NCBI GenBank assembly: GCA_019038625.1
Contig: JAHOYU010000052.1
Coordinates: forward strand, 1 to 33,244
From: Candidatus Latescibacterota bacterium
Lineage (GTDB): Bacteria > Krumholzibacteriota > Krumholzibacteriia > Krumholzibacteriales > Krumholzibacteriaceae
Length of the DNA: 33,244 bases
Direction: 5' to 3'
Part shown: positions 23,413 through 33,165 of the stretch, one piece after another
Layout of the letters: every line of letters begins with the position of its first letter
How positions within the stretch are numbered: position 1 is the first letter of the stretch
Position numbers and translations under genes: made by a program
The notes under the pieces: model-generated
The model's input: the letters and a program-made list of their open reading frames with translations, nothing else
Told to the model about the DNA's origin: nothing
Database searches by the model: none

Positions 23413-26013
23413 TTATTTTATCACTAGGCTGCCTGCTATTTCTCCAGCATAGATGTCGTCATCGCTGAGTAGATCGCTCAGCGAATAATTGGGATACTGC
23501 ACATGTTCTAAAAGCTTCACCGAGTAAGTATACTCTCCCGGGGCGATGTCGGATGGAACAACAAATGAGAACCTGTCGTCCATTACTGTCATCTCCGGCC
23601 AGCGGTCGGGGGAATTCAAACCGTTCATCGGCTGATGGGTAGTCCTGAATCTATATCGATTTCTCCTCATCTTCTCTATGACTTTTCTGTATATCTTTCC
23701 GTACCACTTTCTGTAAAAAGAACCTTTCGGAAATTCACGGTCAAACCTGATGTATGCCCTGTAACTGCCGGGAGGAATCTCCCCGGTCGCTATCCACTCC
23801 ACTGTCATCGACAGCATTTTGCCTCGTGAGGCTGTATGAGAGTGCGGCAGTACATCTCTAATGACAATACCGTCGATCCCAGACTGTTTCATCCCCGAGG
23901 AAGGAAGAAGATCCAGCTTTTCCATAGATTCGACTATCTCGATATCCGTGATACCTTGCGGAGAAATATCCGATATGCCATTGTATCTGAACATCGCAAG
24001 TCTGTCAGAACTGAAGATCTCAGTAAATATTTCAGGGTATTTCCTCAATCGCTCTATCGCCATGATCGCTGAACTCTCATCCGCTTTCCAATACATCGAA
24101 TGCATTGACGAGGGGATCCGACCATTGATCACGATGTGATCCGCTCCATACCTGTCAAGCGTCTCTGTAATCAGTTCAAGAGGCTCATCCGGCAGAAATA
24201 GACATTTAACATCGAAAATCCTCTGAAGTGCCGTCGAATCGTTCGGGATGGAATGCTGGTCACTCGTGCATACCACATACTGGTTGCAGAAAGCAGGGAT
24301 ACAGTAGCTTGTAATCGGGTCTGACATGATTACGCTACCATCGGGAATTTCCGAATCAATCACCTCATAGAGATCACTTAATGAATAGCATGTCTCACTT
24401 CTGTTTATACTTCCTGAACTGTATGCAAAACCCGAAAACAAACGAATAAGCACCGCACCAAAAACGATGACAATAACTGCTCCACCAACCAGAGCACCGA
24501 ATCTGGTCACATTTGTCTTTCGTCCCTTCGCAGCTCTTACGACAGACATAGTGAGTAGAGCTGAAAGAAACACAGGTGGGATCGAACTCTTCAACCTGAT
24601 CAGCATGTACGAGACATATTTTGTTAAAAAGGGAACAAGGAGCGGATTGAAAACAACCGCGAATATTCCAATAGTCGACCAAAGGATTGCTCGCACTCTT
24701 TTTAATCCAGCCGATTTTTTCCAGAGAAGAAGTACTGAGACAAGAGCCAGGAATGTCAGAGGTACAGTAAATCTGAATGTAGGGAGAGGATTCATTATCA
24801 TCATACCGCTACCGAGCTGGAATAATCCTTGAACATGCTCGTGGATTACATTATTCGGGGCGTAATCGCGAATAATCCTCATCAATACATATGGAATATT
24901 TACTGCAATGATAGTTATTCCAAGAAGCGGGACCCTTTGGATCAACATTTCTTTCCATCTACCGTTCCGCGACTCAATAAGGAAAGCCGACGATATGGTG
25001 ACCATAAGAAAAGCATGCAGAATTATATGCCCTATATGAGTCGAAACGGCACAAAATGAAGAGGCGGCAGCAGCAATAAGCATCCACCGTTTACCTGTAT
25101 CGAGATACAAGATAATATACGCCAGAAAAAGTAATCCAAAGATCTTCCCGAAAAGGAACGAATAGGCCGTATAAACGAGGTTGAGCCTGGACAGGCCTCC
25201 CATAAAAATAAAAATCGTAATAAATACAGCCAGCAGCCCTGTCGATCCATCGCCAAAGATTCTTACAGCCACATAGAAAACCACGAGGAGCATAAATATA
25301 GCCCCTATGACCGAGATCAGAGGCCAGACGGGTATGGGATCAGTCCTTCCCGAGGCCAGATTAATCGAGGCCCAGAGTCCGTGAGACAATCCCTTTCTCA
25401 AGTCTTTCGTAAGGATTCCACCAACACTATAGAGATTGACTTCGGGAAAAGTCTCGCCGGATGACGCCACTGTCCGCATGTACGCAAGATGATCGGGAGA
25501 ATCCGATGTTAGGCTTAGGGGGTCGTCCGAATACAAAACGAGAATAGATGAAAAAACTATCAAGCAAGTCAGGATTATAATGATACTGGACGTGACAGTA
25601 ATTCTATCATTTTCCGTCTCTGCCCCCCTGTTTCCATGATCTCGACTAAATAGAGAGTTTACTATCAGGAATATTATAGCTAGGACGGGAGAGATAGAAG
25701 CTGCCAGAACGATTCCAGCCTTAGCTAGAGCCAGCAGAAAAAGAACCAGAAATATCTGAGTGCTGCCACAGAGAAAGGAATAGATTACCCTCTCCAACCG
25801 ACCACTTTCTCTGAACACAAGCCTTGAAAGAGAAAAACCTGGAACAAGTACCATGCTGAAATAAAAAAAAGTGAATAGACTTCGATGAAGTGGTATATGG
25901 TCAGCCACCAGAAGAAGCACGAAATGAATGATCGTACTTCCAATGATAAACCAGTCTGCAGGACCGATCCATCTCTGCCGTACTCCGGTATTTCCTGACG
26001 CATCGCTATTCAT
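23413..26013 (-). CDS. Large GT-C-like membrane protein of the polysaccharide locus
   Basis: 866 aa. About 13-14 membrane helices occupy residues 20-530. The first large outer loop holds 'SDSPDH' (D171, D174, H175), where GT-C glycosyltransferases keep their catalytic acidic residues. From about 535 the protein is periplasmic: an alpha/beta part resembling the soluble C-terminal domain of such enzymes and then a beta-sandwich (about 740-866, 'SMTVEWIATGEIPPGSYRAYI', 'SDIAPGEYTYSVKLLEH' regions). It probably transfers a sugar from a polyprenyl-phosphate donor. I do not recognise a named family. The start overlaps murB by 4 nt. A shorter protein with the same SDxxxH motif is at 28414. Confidence 0.7.
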   Translation of the reverse strand: MNSDASGNTGVRQRWIGPADWFIIGSTIIHFVLLLVADHIPLHRSLFTFFYFSMVLVPGFSLSRLVFRESGRLERVIYSFLCGSTQIFLVLFLLALAKAGIVLAASISPVLAIIFLIVNSLFSRDHGNRGAETENDRITVTSSIIIILTCLIVFSSILVLYSDDPLSLTSDSPDHLAYMRTVASSGETFPEVNLYSVGGILTKDLRKGLSHGLWASINLASGRTDPIPVWPLISVIGAIFMLLVVFYVAVRIFGDGSTGLLAVFITIFIFMGGLSRLNLVYTAYSFLFGKIFGLLFLAYIILYLDTGKRWMLIAAAASSFCAVSTHIGHIILHAFLMVTISSAFLIESRNGRWKEMLIQRVPLLGITIIAVNIPYVLMRIIRDYAPNNVIHEHVQGLFQLGSGMMIMNPLPTFRFTVPLTFLALVSVLLLWKKSAGLKRVRAILWSTIGIFAVVFNPLLVPFLTKYVSYMLIRLKSSIPPVFLSALLTMSVVRAAKGRKTNVTRFGALVGGAVIVIVFGAVLIRLFSGFAYSSGSINRSETCYSLSDLYEVIDSEIPDGSVIMSDPITSYCIPAFCNQYVVCTSDQHSIPNDSTALQRIFDVKCLFLPDEPLELITETLDRYGADHIVINGRIPSSMHSMYWKADESSAIMAIERLRKYPEIFTEIFSSDRLAMFRYNGISDISPQGITDIEIVESMEKLDLLPSSGMKQSGIDGIVIRDVLPHSHTASRGKMLSMTVEWIATGEIPPGSYRAYIRFDREFPKGSFYRKWYGKIYRKVIEKMRRNRYRFRTTHQPMNGLNSPDRWPEMTVMDDRFSFVVPSDIAPGEYTYSVKLLEHVQYPNYSLSDLLSDDDIYAGEIAGSLVIK

Positions 26014-26939
26014 CCGGTTTTCAGCTCTGTTCTCCCCGCAAGGGGTATCTGTTCGAGTTCGAGGTAGATCCCGGACATAGTGTAAACTTTTCGCCTGACC
26101 TCAGCGATTAATCGGATGATATCGTCAGCAGTCGCATTCTCTGAGTTTACAATAAAGTTAGCATGCCGCTCACTGACGACAGCTCCCCCGATCCTGAGCC
26201 CCTTGCATCCGGCTTTCTCTATGAGCCTGCCTGCATAGTCTCCCGGTGGTCGTTTGAACACGCTTCCGGCATTAGCCTCGTCGAGAGGAAATTTTCTCAT
26301 CCTCTCACGAAGGATACTATCGATATTTCTTCCAAGTTCCAGCGGGTCTCCCTTACTCAGGCTCATCCGGGCGCTGAGAATCAACCAGTCGGTCTGCTTG
26401 AACATGCTCCGCCGGTATCCAAGAGACATATCTCTCTTCTCGATCTTATACCTGCGTCCTGCAGGTGTGATCACATCGACGCTGACCAGGACACACGACA
26501 TGTCGCCTTCGTTGGTTCCTGCATTCATCATGACTGCTCCACCGACAGTGCCGGGGATACCGGCAACTGGCTCAAGACCACTCAACCCTTCCCCCGCTGT
26601 GTGTTTAGCCAGATCTATGAGATTAACTCCTGCTTCGACTTCTATGACTCCTTCGCCAAGATTCCTTATCCCGGCAGATGGATTCTTCATCTTGAGTACA
26701 ATTCCCTCCATACCATCGTCTGGGGCAATCACGTTGGACCCCCAACCGATCATTGTCAGCGGGATCTCTTTCTCATATGCGTACAAATAGACTTGAGCAG
26801 CTTCCTCGCTGTTCTCCGGGCATACGAGGATATCGGCCTCTCCACCCACCTTGTAGGTAGTGTGCCTGGAAAGAGGTTCTGAGATGAGGACCTCACCACT
26901 GATAATTCCAGACAGGTCTGCTGCGGTTTTTTTTATCAA
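26010..26939 (-). CDS. murB: UDP-N-acetylenolpyruvoylglucosamine reductase MurB
   Basis: 309 aa, type II size. The FAD-binding 'HTTYKVGGEADILV' (26-39), 'GIPGTVGGAVMMNAG' (127-141), 'LGYRRSMF' (173-180), 'NAGSVFKRPPG' with the catalytic serine S226, and 'GGAVVSERHANFIVN' (251-265) are all present, as is a late Glu in 'YLELE'. It makes UDP-N-acetylmuramate for peptidoglycan. The start is a TTG at 26939 with a GAAAGGA site about 5 nt upstream; no nearby ATG fits. It lies 20 nt after murA and overlaps the membrane protein downstream by 4 nt. Confidence 0.96.
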   Translation of the reverse strand: MIKKTAADLSGIISGEVLISEPLSRHTTYKVGGEADILVCPENSEEAAQVYLYAYEKEIPLTMIGWGSNVIAPDDGMEGIVLKMKNPSAGIRNLGEGVIEVEAGVNLIDLAKHTAGEGLSGLEPVAGIPGTVGGAVMMNAGTNEGDMSCVLVSVDVITPAGRRYKIEKRDMSLGYRRSMFKQTDWLILSARMSLSKGDPLELGRNIDSILRERMRKFPLDEANAGSVFKRPPGDYAGRLIEKAGCKGLRIGGAVVSERHANFIVNSENATADDIIRLIAEVRRKVYTMSGIYLELEQIPLAGRTELKTG

Positions 26940-26959
26940 ATGGATCCTTTCAGGGGAAT

Positions 26960-28210
26960 CTAGCTTTTTCTTTTTATATGAGCACCGAGCCTGGAAAATT
27001 TCCTTTCGATCCTCTCATATCCCCTGTCGATCTGATAGATATTGTCTACTATAGTTTTTCCGCTCGAAATAAACCCTGTCAGGATCTCAGCGACACCACC
27101 TCTCAGGTCAGTGGCCCTTACCTTCGCGCCCTTTAGTGGATTTCCACCTGTCACTACAGCGCAATTACCGTAATGATCGATTTCTCCACCGAATGATTTC
27201 AGCTGCGGAACATAAGCAAACCTGTCGGTAAAACGCTGGTCAGTGATCGAGGATTCCCCCGGTACCGCCAGGGCAAGAGCCGCAAAGAGCGGTTGAAGAT
27301 CAGAATTCACTCCCGGATAAGGAGCTGTGAAGAGATGAAACGGCTTCAATCCCTTTTTCCCCGAAACATAAACACTACCTCCCCATTCGAAGATCTCTAT
27401 CCCTGCTTCACGGAGATATTGCACATCGATACGAAGATGTTCGAGGTCGTAATCGCAGATCTTTACTTCGCCACCAGTCATACCTGCCGCGATCATGTAG
27501 GTCATAGCCTCGTCACTACCCTTCATGATCGACCATTCTGTTCCCTTGAGTTTCTTCACCCCTTCTATCTCGACAAGTCGGTTCGACATCCTTATCTTCG
27601 CACCCATACTATTCAGGAAACCTGTAAAGTCCTCGATCTCGGGTCTCGTGTTGGCATTTCTTATAATAGTCTTACCCTTCGCCAGACAGGCACCCAGCAT
27701 CACATTCTGTGTGCCGGTAGTCGATGGAAGGTAGAATTCGATATCGGCGCCCTTGAACGAAGAGACGCTTCCCTTGATCGCCTCTTCCCCCATGTCAATA
27801 TCTGCTCCGAGCTGTCTCAGCCCGTCGATATGGAGATCGAATTTCCTGGAGCCTATGTCACACCCGCCGGGGAAAGGAAGAAGGACCTTTCCGAAACGGG
27901 AAAGGAAAATCCCGAGCATGAGAAGAGATGACCTGATCTTTGAGGCCAGCTCATACGGAATCACTGCTTCGCATATTGTAGAAGGATCTATTGTCACATC
28001 GCTGCCCTTCACTACGACCCGCGCACCCAGCTTGCGTATCACTTTAATCGCTACCTTGATATCCTGCATTCCAGTGGGAACATTGTGAAGCTTCACCGTC
28101 CCGCTACTCATCAGTGACCCGAAAAGTATCGGAAGAGCCGCATTCTTGGCTCCACTCAAGGATATCTCTCCACTGAGGGGATTTCCGCCCATTACTTCAA
28201 ATACTGCCAT
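26960..28210 (-). CDS. murA: UDP-N-acetylglucosamine 1-carboxyvinyltransferase MurA
   Basis: 416 aa, normal length. K22 in 'LSGAKNAALPIL', the catalytic cysteine C117 in 'FPGGCDIGSRKFDLHIDGL' (the residue modified by fosfomycin), and 'PGVNSDLQPLFAAL' with the catalytic Asp are in place. It catalyses the first committed step of peptidoglycan synthesis in the cytoplasm. It begins with an ATG at 28210 after a GAGGA site and is the first gene of a five-gene operon with murB, a GT-C-like protein, a flippase and a glycosyltransferase. Any expression is therefore tied to the polysaccharide genes. Confidence 0.97.
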   Translation of the reverse strand: MAVFEVMGGNPLSGEISLSGAKNAALPILFGSLMSSGTVKLHNVPTGMQDIKVAIKVIRKLGARVVVKGSDVTIDPSTICEAVIPYELASKIRSSLLMLGIFLSRFGKVLLPFPGGCDIGSRKFDLHIDGLRQLGADIDMGEEAIKGSVSSFKGADIEFYLPSTTGTQNVMLGACLAKGKTIIRNANTRPEIEDFTGFLNSMGAKIRMSNRLVEIEGVKKLKGTEWSIMKGSDEAMTYMIAAGMTGGEVKICDYDLEHLRIDVQYLREAGIEIFEWGGSVYVSGKKGLKPFHLFTAPYPGVNSDLQPLFAALALAVPGESSITDQRFTDRFAYVPQLKSFGGEIDHYGNCAVVTGGNPLKGAKVRATDLRGGVAEILTGFISSGKTIVDNIYQIDRGYERIERKFSRLGAHIKRKS

Positions 28211-28230
28211 TAATTTCCTCTTTCACACAT

Positions 28231-28260
28231 ATTTTACAATGTTTTAAGCAGACTTAACAA
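28231..28260 (-). promoter_or_regulatory. predicted promoter of the murA operon
   Basis: Minus strand: TTGTTA (rc of 28255-28260), 18-bp spacer, TAAAAT (rc of 28231-28236). Transcription would start near 28224, giving a very short leader. The spacer contains the small inverted repeat TTAAG-CAGA-CTTAA (28244-28257), which could be a repressor site. The remaining ~150 bp of the 203-bp divergent gap to 28413 is AT-rich; no clear plus-strand promoter stands out for the gene at 28414. Confidence 0.55.
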
Positions 28261-28413
28261 AAGTTAGCAAGATTCGTTCAAATGTGGCAACTATTTTTGA
28301 ATAAGTTGTTGTTAATTTTTCTTTTGGACTTGCGGCAGAACACTGTTGTACTATTTCCAACGAATCATGGACTGTAAGGACATATCTCCACGCACCCGGG
28401 CCTGAAAGGAAAA

Positions 28414-30453
28414 ATGAAAAGTCGCCAGATAAATATGATCCTGCTGTTAAGCATCCTATCACTGTTTATCAGCCTTCCGGGGCCACTGAATGTAATCAGC
28501 GGGTTTTTGCAATCTTTCTATATCCCCGGCCTGGTATTACTGGCCCTGTCAGGATTCAAGCCGCGCTTCAAAGGTGAGCCGGTCCTCCTGTCTTTCCTGC
28601 TTTCCCCCGTGATCCTCTCGATCTCGGTCCTGCTCGTCTCGTTCTTTGTCGATTCCTTTCCAACAGCCCTTAGATTCTCCCTTTTCGGGTTTTATCTCAT
28701 ACTCGCCATCATCCTCGTCATGAAGAAAACCCCGGTTGACCCAGCAGATGAAAGCCTCCCCACCGGAATATTTATCATCTCAGGCGCCTTTGCCTGCACT
28801 ATAGCCCTGTCATATATCTTTAATGACATTCTACTTATCAGATCCGATGCCTGGTATCATGCTTCTGTCGTGGCTGAGATATCCAAAAATGGTATCCCGC
28901 CGATGGAGACATGGCTCGCTGATTCTCCGATCAGATATATGTGGATCTATCATCTGTTCCTGGCATCATGGAAAAACCTTTCAGGGCTGACAGTATTCCC
29001 CGCGATGGGATTCTTCAATGTAATGAGCGCCCTGTCCTTTCCGTTCCTGATCAGCCGTGTCGTATCTGTCTTTTCAAATGAAAAAAAGTACCTCCTCTGG
29101 GTCCCGGCATTCTCAATCGCCGGCATGGTCATCGCTTCATGGGTCCTCTGGCCCTTAGGTCTTGCAAGAGCTCTGTCGGGTGAAGTGCGCGGAATGGAAG
29201 AGATCACGCGGATCCTCGGTCAGGCCAGGGTCCAGCTGGACGGTGTGGCGGTGACATACTTCCTCACCCCTTACAAGGCACTGATGATCAACTTCCTCGA
29301 CAAATTTATCACAGTCACCCCCTTCAGTTACTCTCTCGACCTATTTCTGCTTGGGTTCTCTGTAATACTATTCTCACGTGTCGACAGATCGATCACGGCC
29401 AGAAACATGGTAACCCTTTTCGTCTCGGCTCTTGGAGCTTTGCTTTTTCATGTCATCATCGGGATCTCCTTTGCGGGTACCGCAGTCGGAACCGGAATTC
29501 TACTATGCGTACTCAGCAGGATCAGAAAAGAGAAAGGGAGTTTCGCTCAATCAGCCGCAATTCCGGTAACAGCCCTTCTCGCTATTCTCGCCAGCTATCC
29601 ATATATTTCTTCTCTCGGTGCTACATCGACTAATGGAGGGAATTTTTTCGCTGAACACTTTCATCTCGGGATTACAAACGCCATAACGATCTTCTTCCCT
29701 CTAATCATTCTTTTTCCCTTTCTATTTGGTGCTATCAGAAAAATTGCTGTTCTTTCCGACAGAAAGTATTCAGTTCTGGCTGCAGTTCTAATCTGTCTTC
29801 TTGGGCTCAACCTTTTCTTCAACCTTCCCACTCATAACGAATCCAAGCTGCTCTTTCCATTCTTCCTCGTCCTCGGCATCCCCGTCTTCATCGAGATCAT
29901 AAAAAGCTGGTCTGAAGCTGCCCGCTCGAAAAAAACGTTGCTGAGTCTGTGGCTTGCTCTTTTATTCCTCGTTCCGTTATTGTTGACTTTCAGGGGATAC
30001 CTTATTACTGAGCCAAGGGGAACTCACGAGACCCGCAGACAAAATCTCGACGAGAATGATCGACTCGCATACGAATGGATCTTGGAGAACACTTCTCCGA
30101 ATGCTGTGATAGCTGAAGACAACACCTATCACATCGCCCCAGTGCTTTCTGCAAGGCACTCTCTATATTCGGACATGGGTGTGATAAAGGTCCTCGGATA
30201 CACGGGCAACCGCTATGAATACTATAAACGACTTCAAAATAGCCTCTTCTCTCCTGAAACACCGATCGGTGAGGCAGCTGATCTGGCCGCAATATCAGAG
30301 CTCGACCTCTATGTGGTCGTTTGGACAAGTGACCTTGAGAATAAATCATTTCTGTCGGGCAGATTTGAAAATGCTCCCGGGAATTTCACAGAGGTTTACA
30401 ATAATCCGAAAGTGAAGATCTTCAAGCTGATCAAAAAGGAAGGCAAAGAATGA
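28414..30453 (+). CDS. GT-C-like membrane protein (polysaccharide locus), plus strand
   Basis: 679 aa. About 13-14 membrane helices fill residues 5-530. The first large loop carries 'RSDAWYH' (D145, H149), the same SDxxxH pattern as the 866-aa protein at 23413, followed by 'SPIRYMWIYHLFLASW'. The C-terminal part (about 540-679) is a soluble domain with 'NDRLAYEWILENTSPNAVIAED', similar to the C-terminal domains of dolichyl-phosphate-mannose-type transferases and probably periplasmic. The ATG at 28414 follows AAAGGAAAA. It likely transfers a sugar during surface polysaccharide synthesis. It overlaps the next gene by 4 nt (ATGA). Named family not recognised. Confidence 0.7.
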   Translation: MKSRQINMILLLSILSLFISLPGPLNVISGFLQSFYIPGLVLLALSGFKPRFKGEPVLLSFLLSPVILSISVLLVSFFVDSFPTALRFSLFGFYLILAIILVMKKTPVDPADESLPTGIFIISGAFACTIALSYIFNDILLIRSDAWYHASVVAEISKNGIPPMETWLADSPIRYMWIYHLFLASWKNLSGLTVFPAMGFFNVMSALSFPFLISRVVSVFSNEKKYLLWVPAFSIAGMVIASWVLWPLGLARALSGEVRGMEEITRILGQARVQLDGVAVTYFLTPYKALMINFLDKFITVTPFSYSLDLFLLGFSVILFSRVDRSITARNMVTLFVSALGALLFHVIIGISFAGTAVGTGILLCVLSRIRKEKGSFAQSAAIPVTALLAILASYPYISSLGATSTNGGNFFAEHFHLGITNAITIFFPLIILFPFLFGAIRKIAVLSDRKYSVLAAVLICLLGLNLFFNLPTHNESKLLFPFFLVLGIPVFIEIIKSWSEAARSKKTLLSLWLALLFLVPLLLTFRGYLITEPRGTHETRRQNLDENDRLAYEWILENTSPNAVIAEDNTYHIAPVLSARHSLYSDMGVIKVLGYTGNRYEYYKRLQNSLFSPETPIGEAADLAAISELDLYVVVWTSDLENKSFLSGRFENAPGNFTEVYNNPKVKIFKLIKKEGKE

Positions 30454-31622
30454 TAAAAGAAAAAATAACCCAGGTTCCTGCTATCATGGATGAAGAGTCT
30501 ATCGATCTCTGGCTTACGTTTGTACGTGAGACAGAGACAAACGGCGATCCCGCTCTTGACCTCATCCTTGGAGCCAATTGCACCTGGCAGTCTGCATTCA
30601 TGATCGCCGCGACCGGAGATGCAATAGCCATCGTGGGAAGCCTTGACGAAACCAGGATCAGGGAAACAGGTGCTTATGAAGTAATCGGATATAAAGAGGG
30701 AATAGGATCCGTTCTGATAGAACAGCTTGACAGGTTTTCTCCCGGATCGATAGCCATCAACTACTCTTCCAGCGACAAGATGTCCGATGGTCTCTCGCAC
30801 GGGATGTACCTCACCCTGACTGATTACTTAAAGGGCACGAGCTACGAGAACGCCCTGGTGAGCTCCGAAGGGATCATCTCAAAACTGAGGGGTAGAAAGA
30901 GCCCCGAAGAGATCCGCAGGATCAAGATAAACATCGACCTTACAGAAAAGATATTCGACCGGGTCACGACATTCATAAAACCTGGAATGACCGAGAAAGA
31001 AGTCGCCACTTTCATCCTAGGCGAGGTACGAAAAGAGGGCGTGGAGACATCCTGGGAACAGGAACATTGCCCCGCTGTCTTCACAGGCCCCGATTCGGCT
31101 GGAGCACACGCGGGACCGACGGACAGGAAGATAGAAAAAGGACACGTCCTGAACATCGATTTCGGCACACGCAGCGAAAAGTACTGCAGCGATCTGCAAA
31201 GAACATGGTATTTCCTCCGCGAAGGCGAGACCGAGGCCCCCGAAGAAGTCATCAGGCCATTCGATACGATAAGAGACTCCATATCGTTGGCAGCAAAAAA
31301 GATCAGGCCTGGGATGGAGGGACGCGAAGTCGACTCGATCGTCAGAAGCTATATCACTGATAAAGGTTACGATGAGTTCCCCCACGCTACCGGACACCAG
31401 GTCGGCCAGGCCACTCATGACGGAGCTGGACTGCTCTGCCCCGAATGGGAAAGATACGGAAAACTCCCCTATCTGAAGATAGAAGAGACCCAGGTGTATA
31501 CTATTGAACCACGGATAAATATTGCCGGATTCGGAATAGCCACGATGGAAGAAATAATAGTCGTAAGACCCGACGGAGGAGAATTCCTCTCCAATCAGCA
31601 AAAAGAGATAATACTGATATAG
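30450..31622 (+). CDS. M24-family Xaa-Pro peptidase
   Basis: 390 aa with the usual two-domain layout: a creatinase-like N-terminal domain (1-about 155) and a pita-bread M24 domain. The metal ligands are visible as D237 ('NIDFGTR'), D248 ('YCSDLQRT'), H316 ('HATGHQVG'), E353 ('TIEPR') and E367 ('ATMEEI'). Such enzymes cleave peptide bonds before or after proline, usually in the cytoplasm. The start codon is in the ATGA overlap with the GT-C-like gene. Its place between two polysaccharide genes looks incidental, or it may simply use the operon's transcription. Confidence 0.92.
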   Translation: MIKEKITQVPAIMDEESIDLWLTFVRETETNGDPALDLILGANCTWQSAFMIAATGDAIAIVGSLDETRIRETGAYEVIGYKEGIGSVLIEQLDRFSPGSIAINYSSSDKMSDGLSHGMYLTLTDYLKGTSYENALVSSEGIISKLRGRKSPEEIRRIKINIDLTEKIFDRVTTFIKPGMTEKEVATFILGEVRKEGVETSWEQEHCPAVFTGPDSAGAHAGPTDRKIEKGHVLNIDFGTRSEKYCSDLQRTWYFLREGETEAPEEVIRPFDTIRDSISLAAKKIRPGMEGREVDSIVRSYITDKGYDEFPHATGHQVGQATHDGAGLLCPEWERYGKLPYLKIEETQVYTIEPRINIAGFGIATMEEIIVVRPDGGEFLSNQQKEIILI

Positions 31623-31692
31623 AACGCAGCGCTCCGATTAGCACCGGGCTCGGAGTATTTACGGCACATTTAATGCTTCTTTGGTACAGGTT

Positions 31693-33165
31693 ATGGATAA
31701 ACTTGAAGAAAAAAAATCCGACAGAGATCGCACGACTGGCGGTCTTTTATCGAAGATACCCTTTGGTAAATTCCGACTCACAGCGCTGGTCCTTGGCGTT
31801 GGAGCACTGATCGGTAACCAGATCTATGCGCCCAACAAGAGGATCATCCAGAGTATCGTCGGGGTCGTTCTCATGTCCGTCCTGTGGAATTTTTCGACCC
31901 TAAACGCCCTATGGTTTATCGCGGTCATGTACCCCTTCCCTTTTGCGATTGCCTATGGCAACTCCAACTTCGTCTTCGCCATATTAATCTTTATTATCTA
32001 CCTTATCCGGGTATCGACCGGGGAGGAGAAGATCTACTTTGACAAGAAAGTGGCCCTTCCTGTTATATTCCTGATCGGATCTTACATTCTTTCTTTCTAT
32101 AATGTGGACCCAGGCACTATTCTCTTCAAACGTGGGCTCATAGAGACCGGCACTATGTTCGCGGCAATGCTGTTCATGTTCATGGTCATCAACCTGGTCG
32201 ACGACGAAGAAAAACTCGACCGGATGGTCAAGATCATGGCGATCACCGCCACTCTCGTCATCCTGTTCACAATCATCGAGATCCTGTTCCCGGGAAAGAC
32301 GATCGTCCCAAACTGGCTCTACACGAAACATAAGACACGCCTAATTATGAAGGGGATCAGGATGGGTGGCCCGTTCCACGATTTCGAGCTGGTAGCCGAG
32401 TTTTTCGCTATGAATGTACTGATCTTCTTCTTCCTCTTTACAAGGGCGAAGAGAATGCTCATGAAATCGCTGTACATGGGACTCATGATAACGGACCTTA
32501 TGATGATGTTCACGACGATCACGAGGGGAGCGTTCATCTCACTCTTCATCGGCATCGTTTACCTGACATTCCTGTCGAGGAAAGATCTGAGTTTCGTAAG
32601 GCTTGTTATGCTTACCGGGGCTTTCGCCATAATGATATTAGTCATGGAGACTGTTGTCGCCCGGTATACGGCGTCCGGCTCCCTGTTCGAGAGGCTTTTC
32701 GAGACTACGTTCCAGAAGGGTGTGATTCCCACAAACAGGGTCGGCGCATGGGGAGGCGCGATCAAGAGGGGAATGATGCATCCGATCCTTGGAGGTGGCC
32801 CGGGCTGGGATTTCTCCGGTGGCCTCAACGTAGGCCTCTGGCCACATAATGTCTATCTGTTCTATTTCAATATCACCGGGGTGGTCGGGCTGACCTCTTT
32901 CCTCTTCCTTATGTACAGGCTTGGCGTGGCGACGCTACCGGGAATAAGATCGTCTATAATACATTCGTCGTACGCCGAATCGTTTATGAAGGTCCTGCAC
33001 GTATGTTTCGTGATGTTTGCTATCGATCAGATAAAGATTGAATACCTTCGGAATAACAAATACATATTCTTCGTCTGGCTTTTTTTCGGGATGATCATAG
33101 CTACATCCAATGTCATCCGAAAACAGAAAGAGGAGCAGCTGAACGCCACCCCTCCCGATTCATGA
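31693..33165 (+). CDS. O-antigen ligase/polymerase-like membrane protein (Wzy_C type)
   Basis: 490 aa from the ATG at 31693; a TTG at 31681 four codons upstream is possible, and neither start has a strong ribosome-binding site. There are about 12 membrane segments, the arrangement of WaaL/Wzy proteins. The long outer loop with 'HPILGGGPGWDFSG' (about 363-376) leads to 'PHNVYLFYF' (H384-N385), a hallmark of the Wzy_C/O-antigen ligase family. The family joins lipid-linked glycans into chains or onto lipid A. Whether this one polymerises or ligates is not decidable here. It follows the M24 peptidase by 70 nt. Confidence 0.87.
   Translation: MDKLEEKKSDRDRTTGGLLSKIPFGKFRLTALVLGVGALIGNQIYAPNKRIIQSIVGVVLMSVLWNFSTLNALWFIAVMYPFPFAIAYGNSNFVFAILIFIIYLIRVSTGEEKIYFDKKVALPVIFLIGSYILSFYNVDPGTILFKRGLIETGTMFAAMLFMFMVINLVDDEEKLDRMVKIMAITATLVILFTIIEILFPGKTIVPNWLYTKHKTRLIMKGIRMGGPFHDFELVAEFFAMNVLIFFFLFTRAKRMLMKSLYMGLMITDLMMMFTTITRGAFISLFIGIVYLTFLSRKDLSFVRLVMLTGAFAIMILVMETVVARYTASGSLFERLFETTFQKGVIPTNRVGAWGGAIKRGMMHPILGGGPGWDFSGGLNVGLWPHNVYLFYFNITGVVGLTSFLFLMYRLGVATLPGIRSSIIHSSYAESFMKVLHVCFVMFAIDQIKIEYLRNNKYIFFVWLFFGMIIATSNVIRKQKEEQLNATPPDS

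Noticed and set aside
26163-26882. 239-aa plus-strand open frame opposite murB
   Set aside because: Antisense shadow of a fully conserved murB; the translation is low-complexity and has no known motif.
31632-31655. Hairpin CTCCG/CGGAG between the M24 peptidase and the Wzy-like gene
   Set aside because: Short five-pair stem with bulges and no T-run; not enough for a terminator or riboswitch call.
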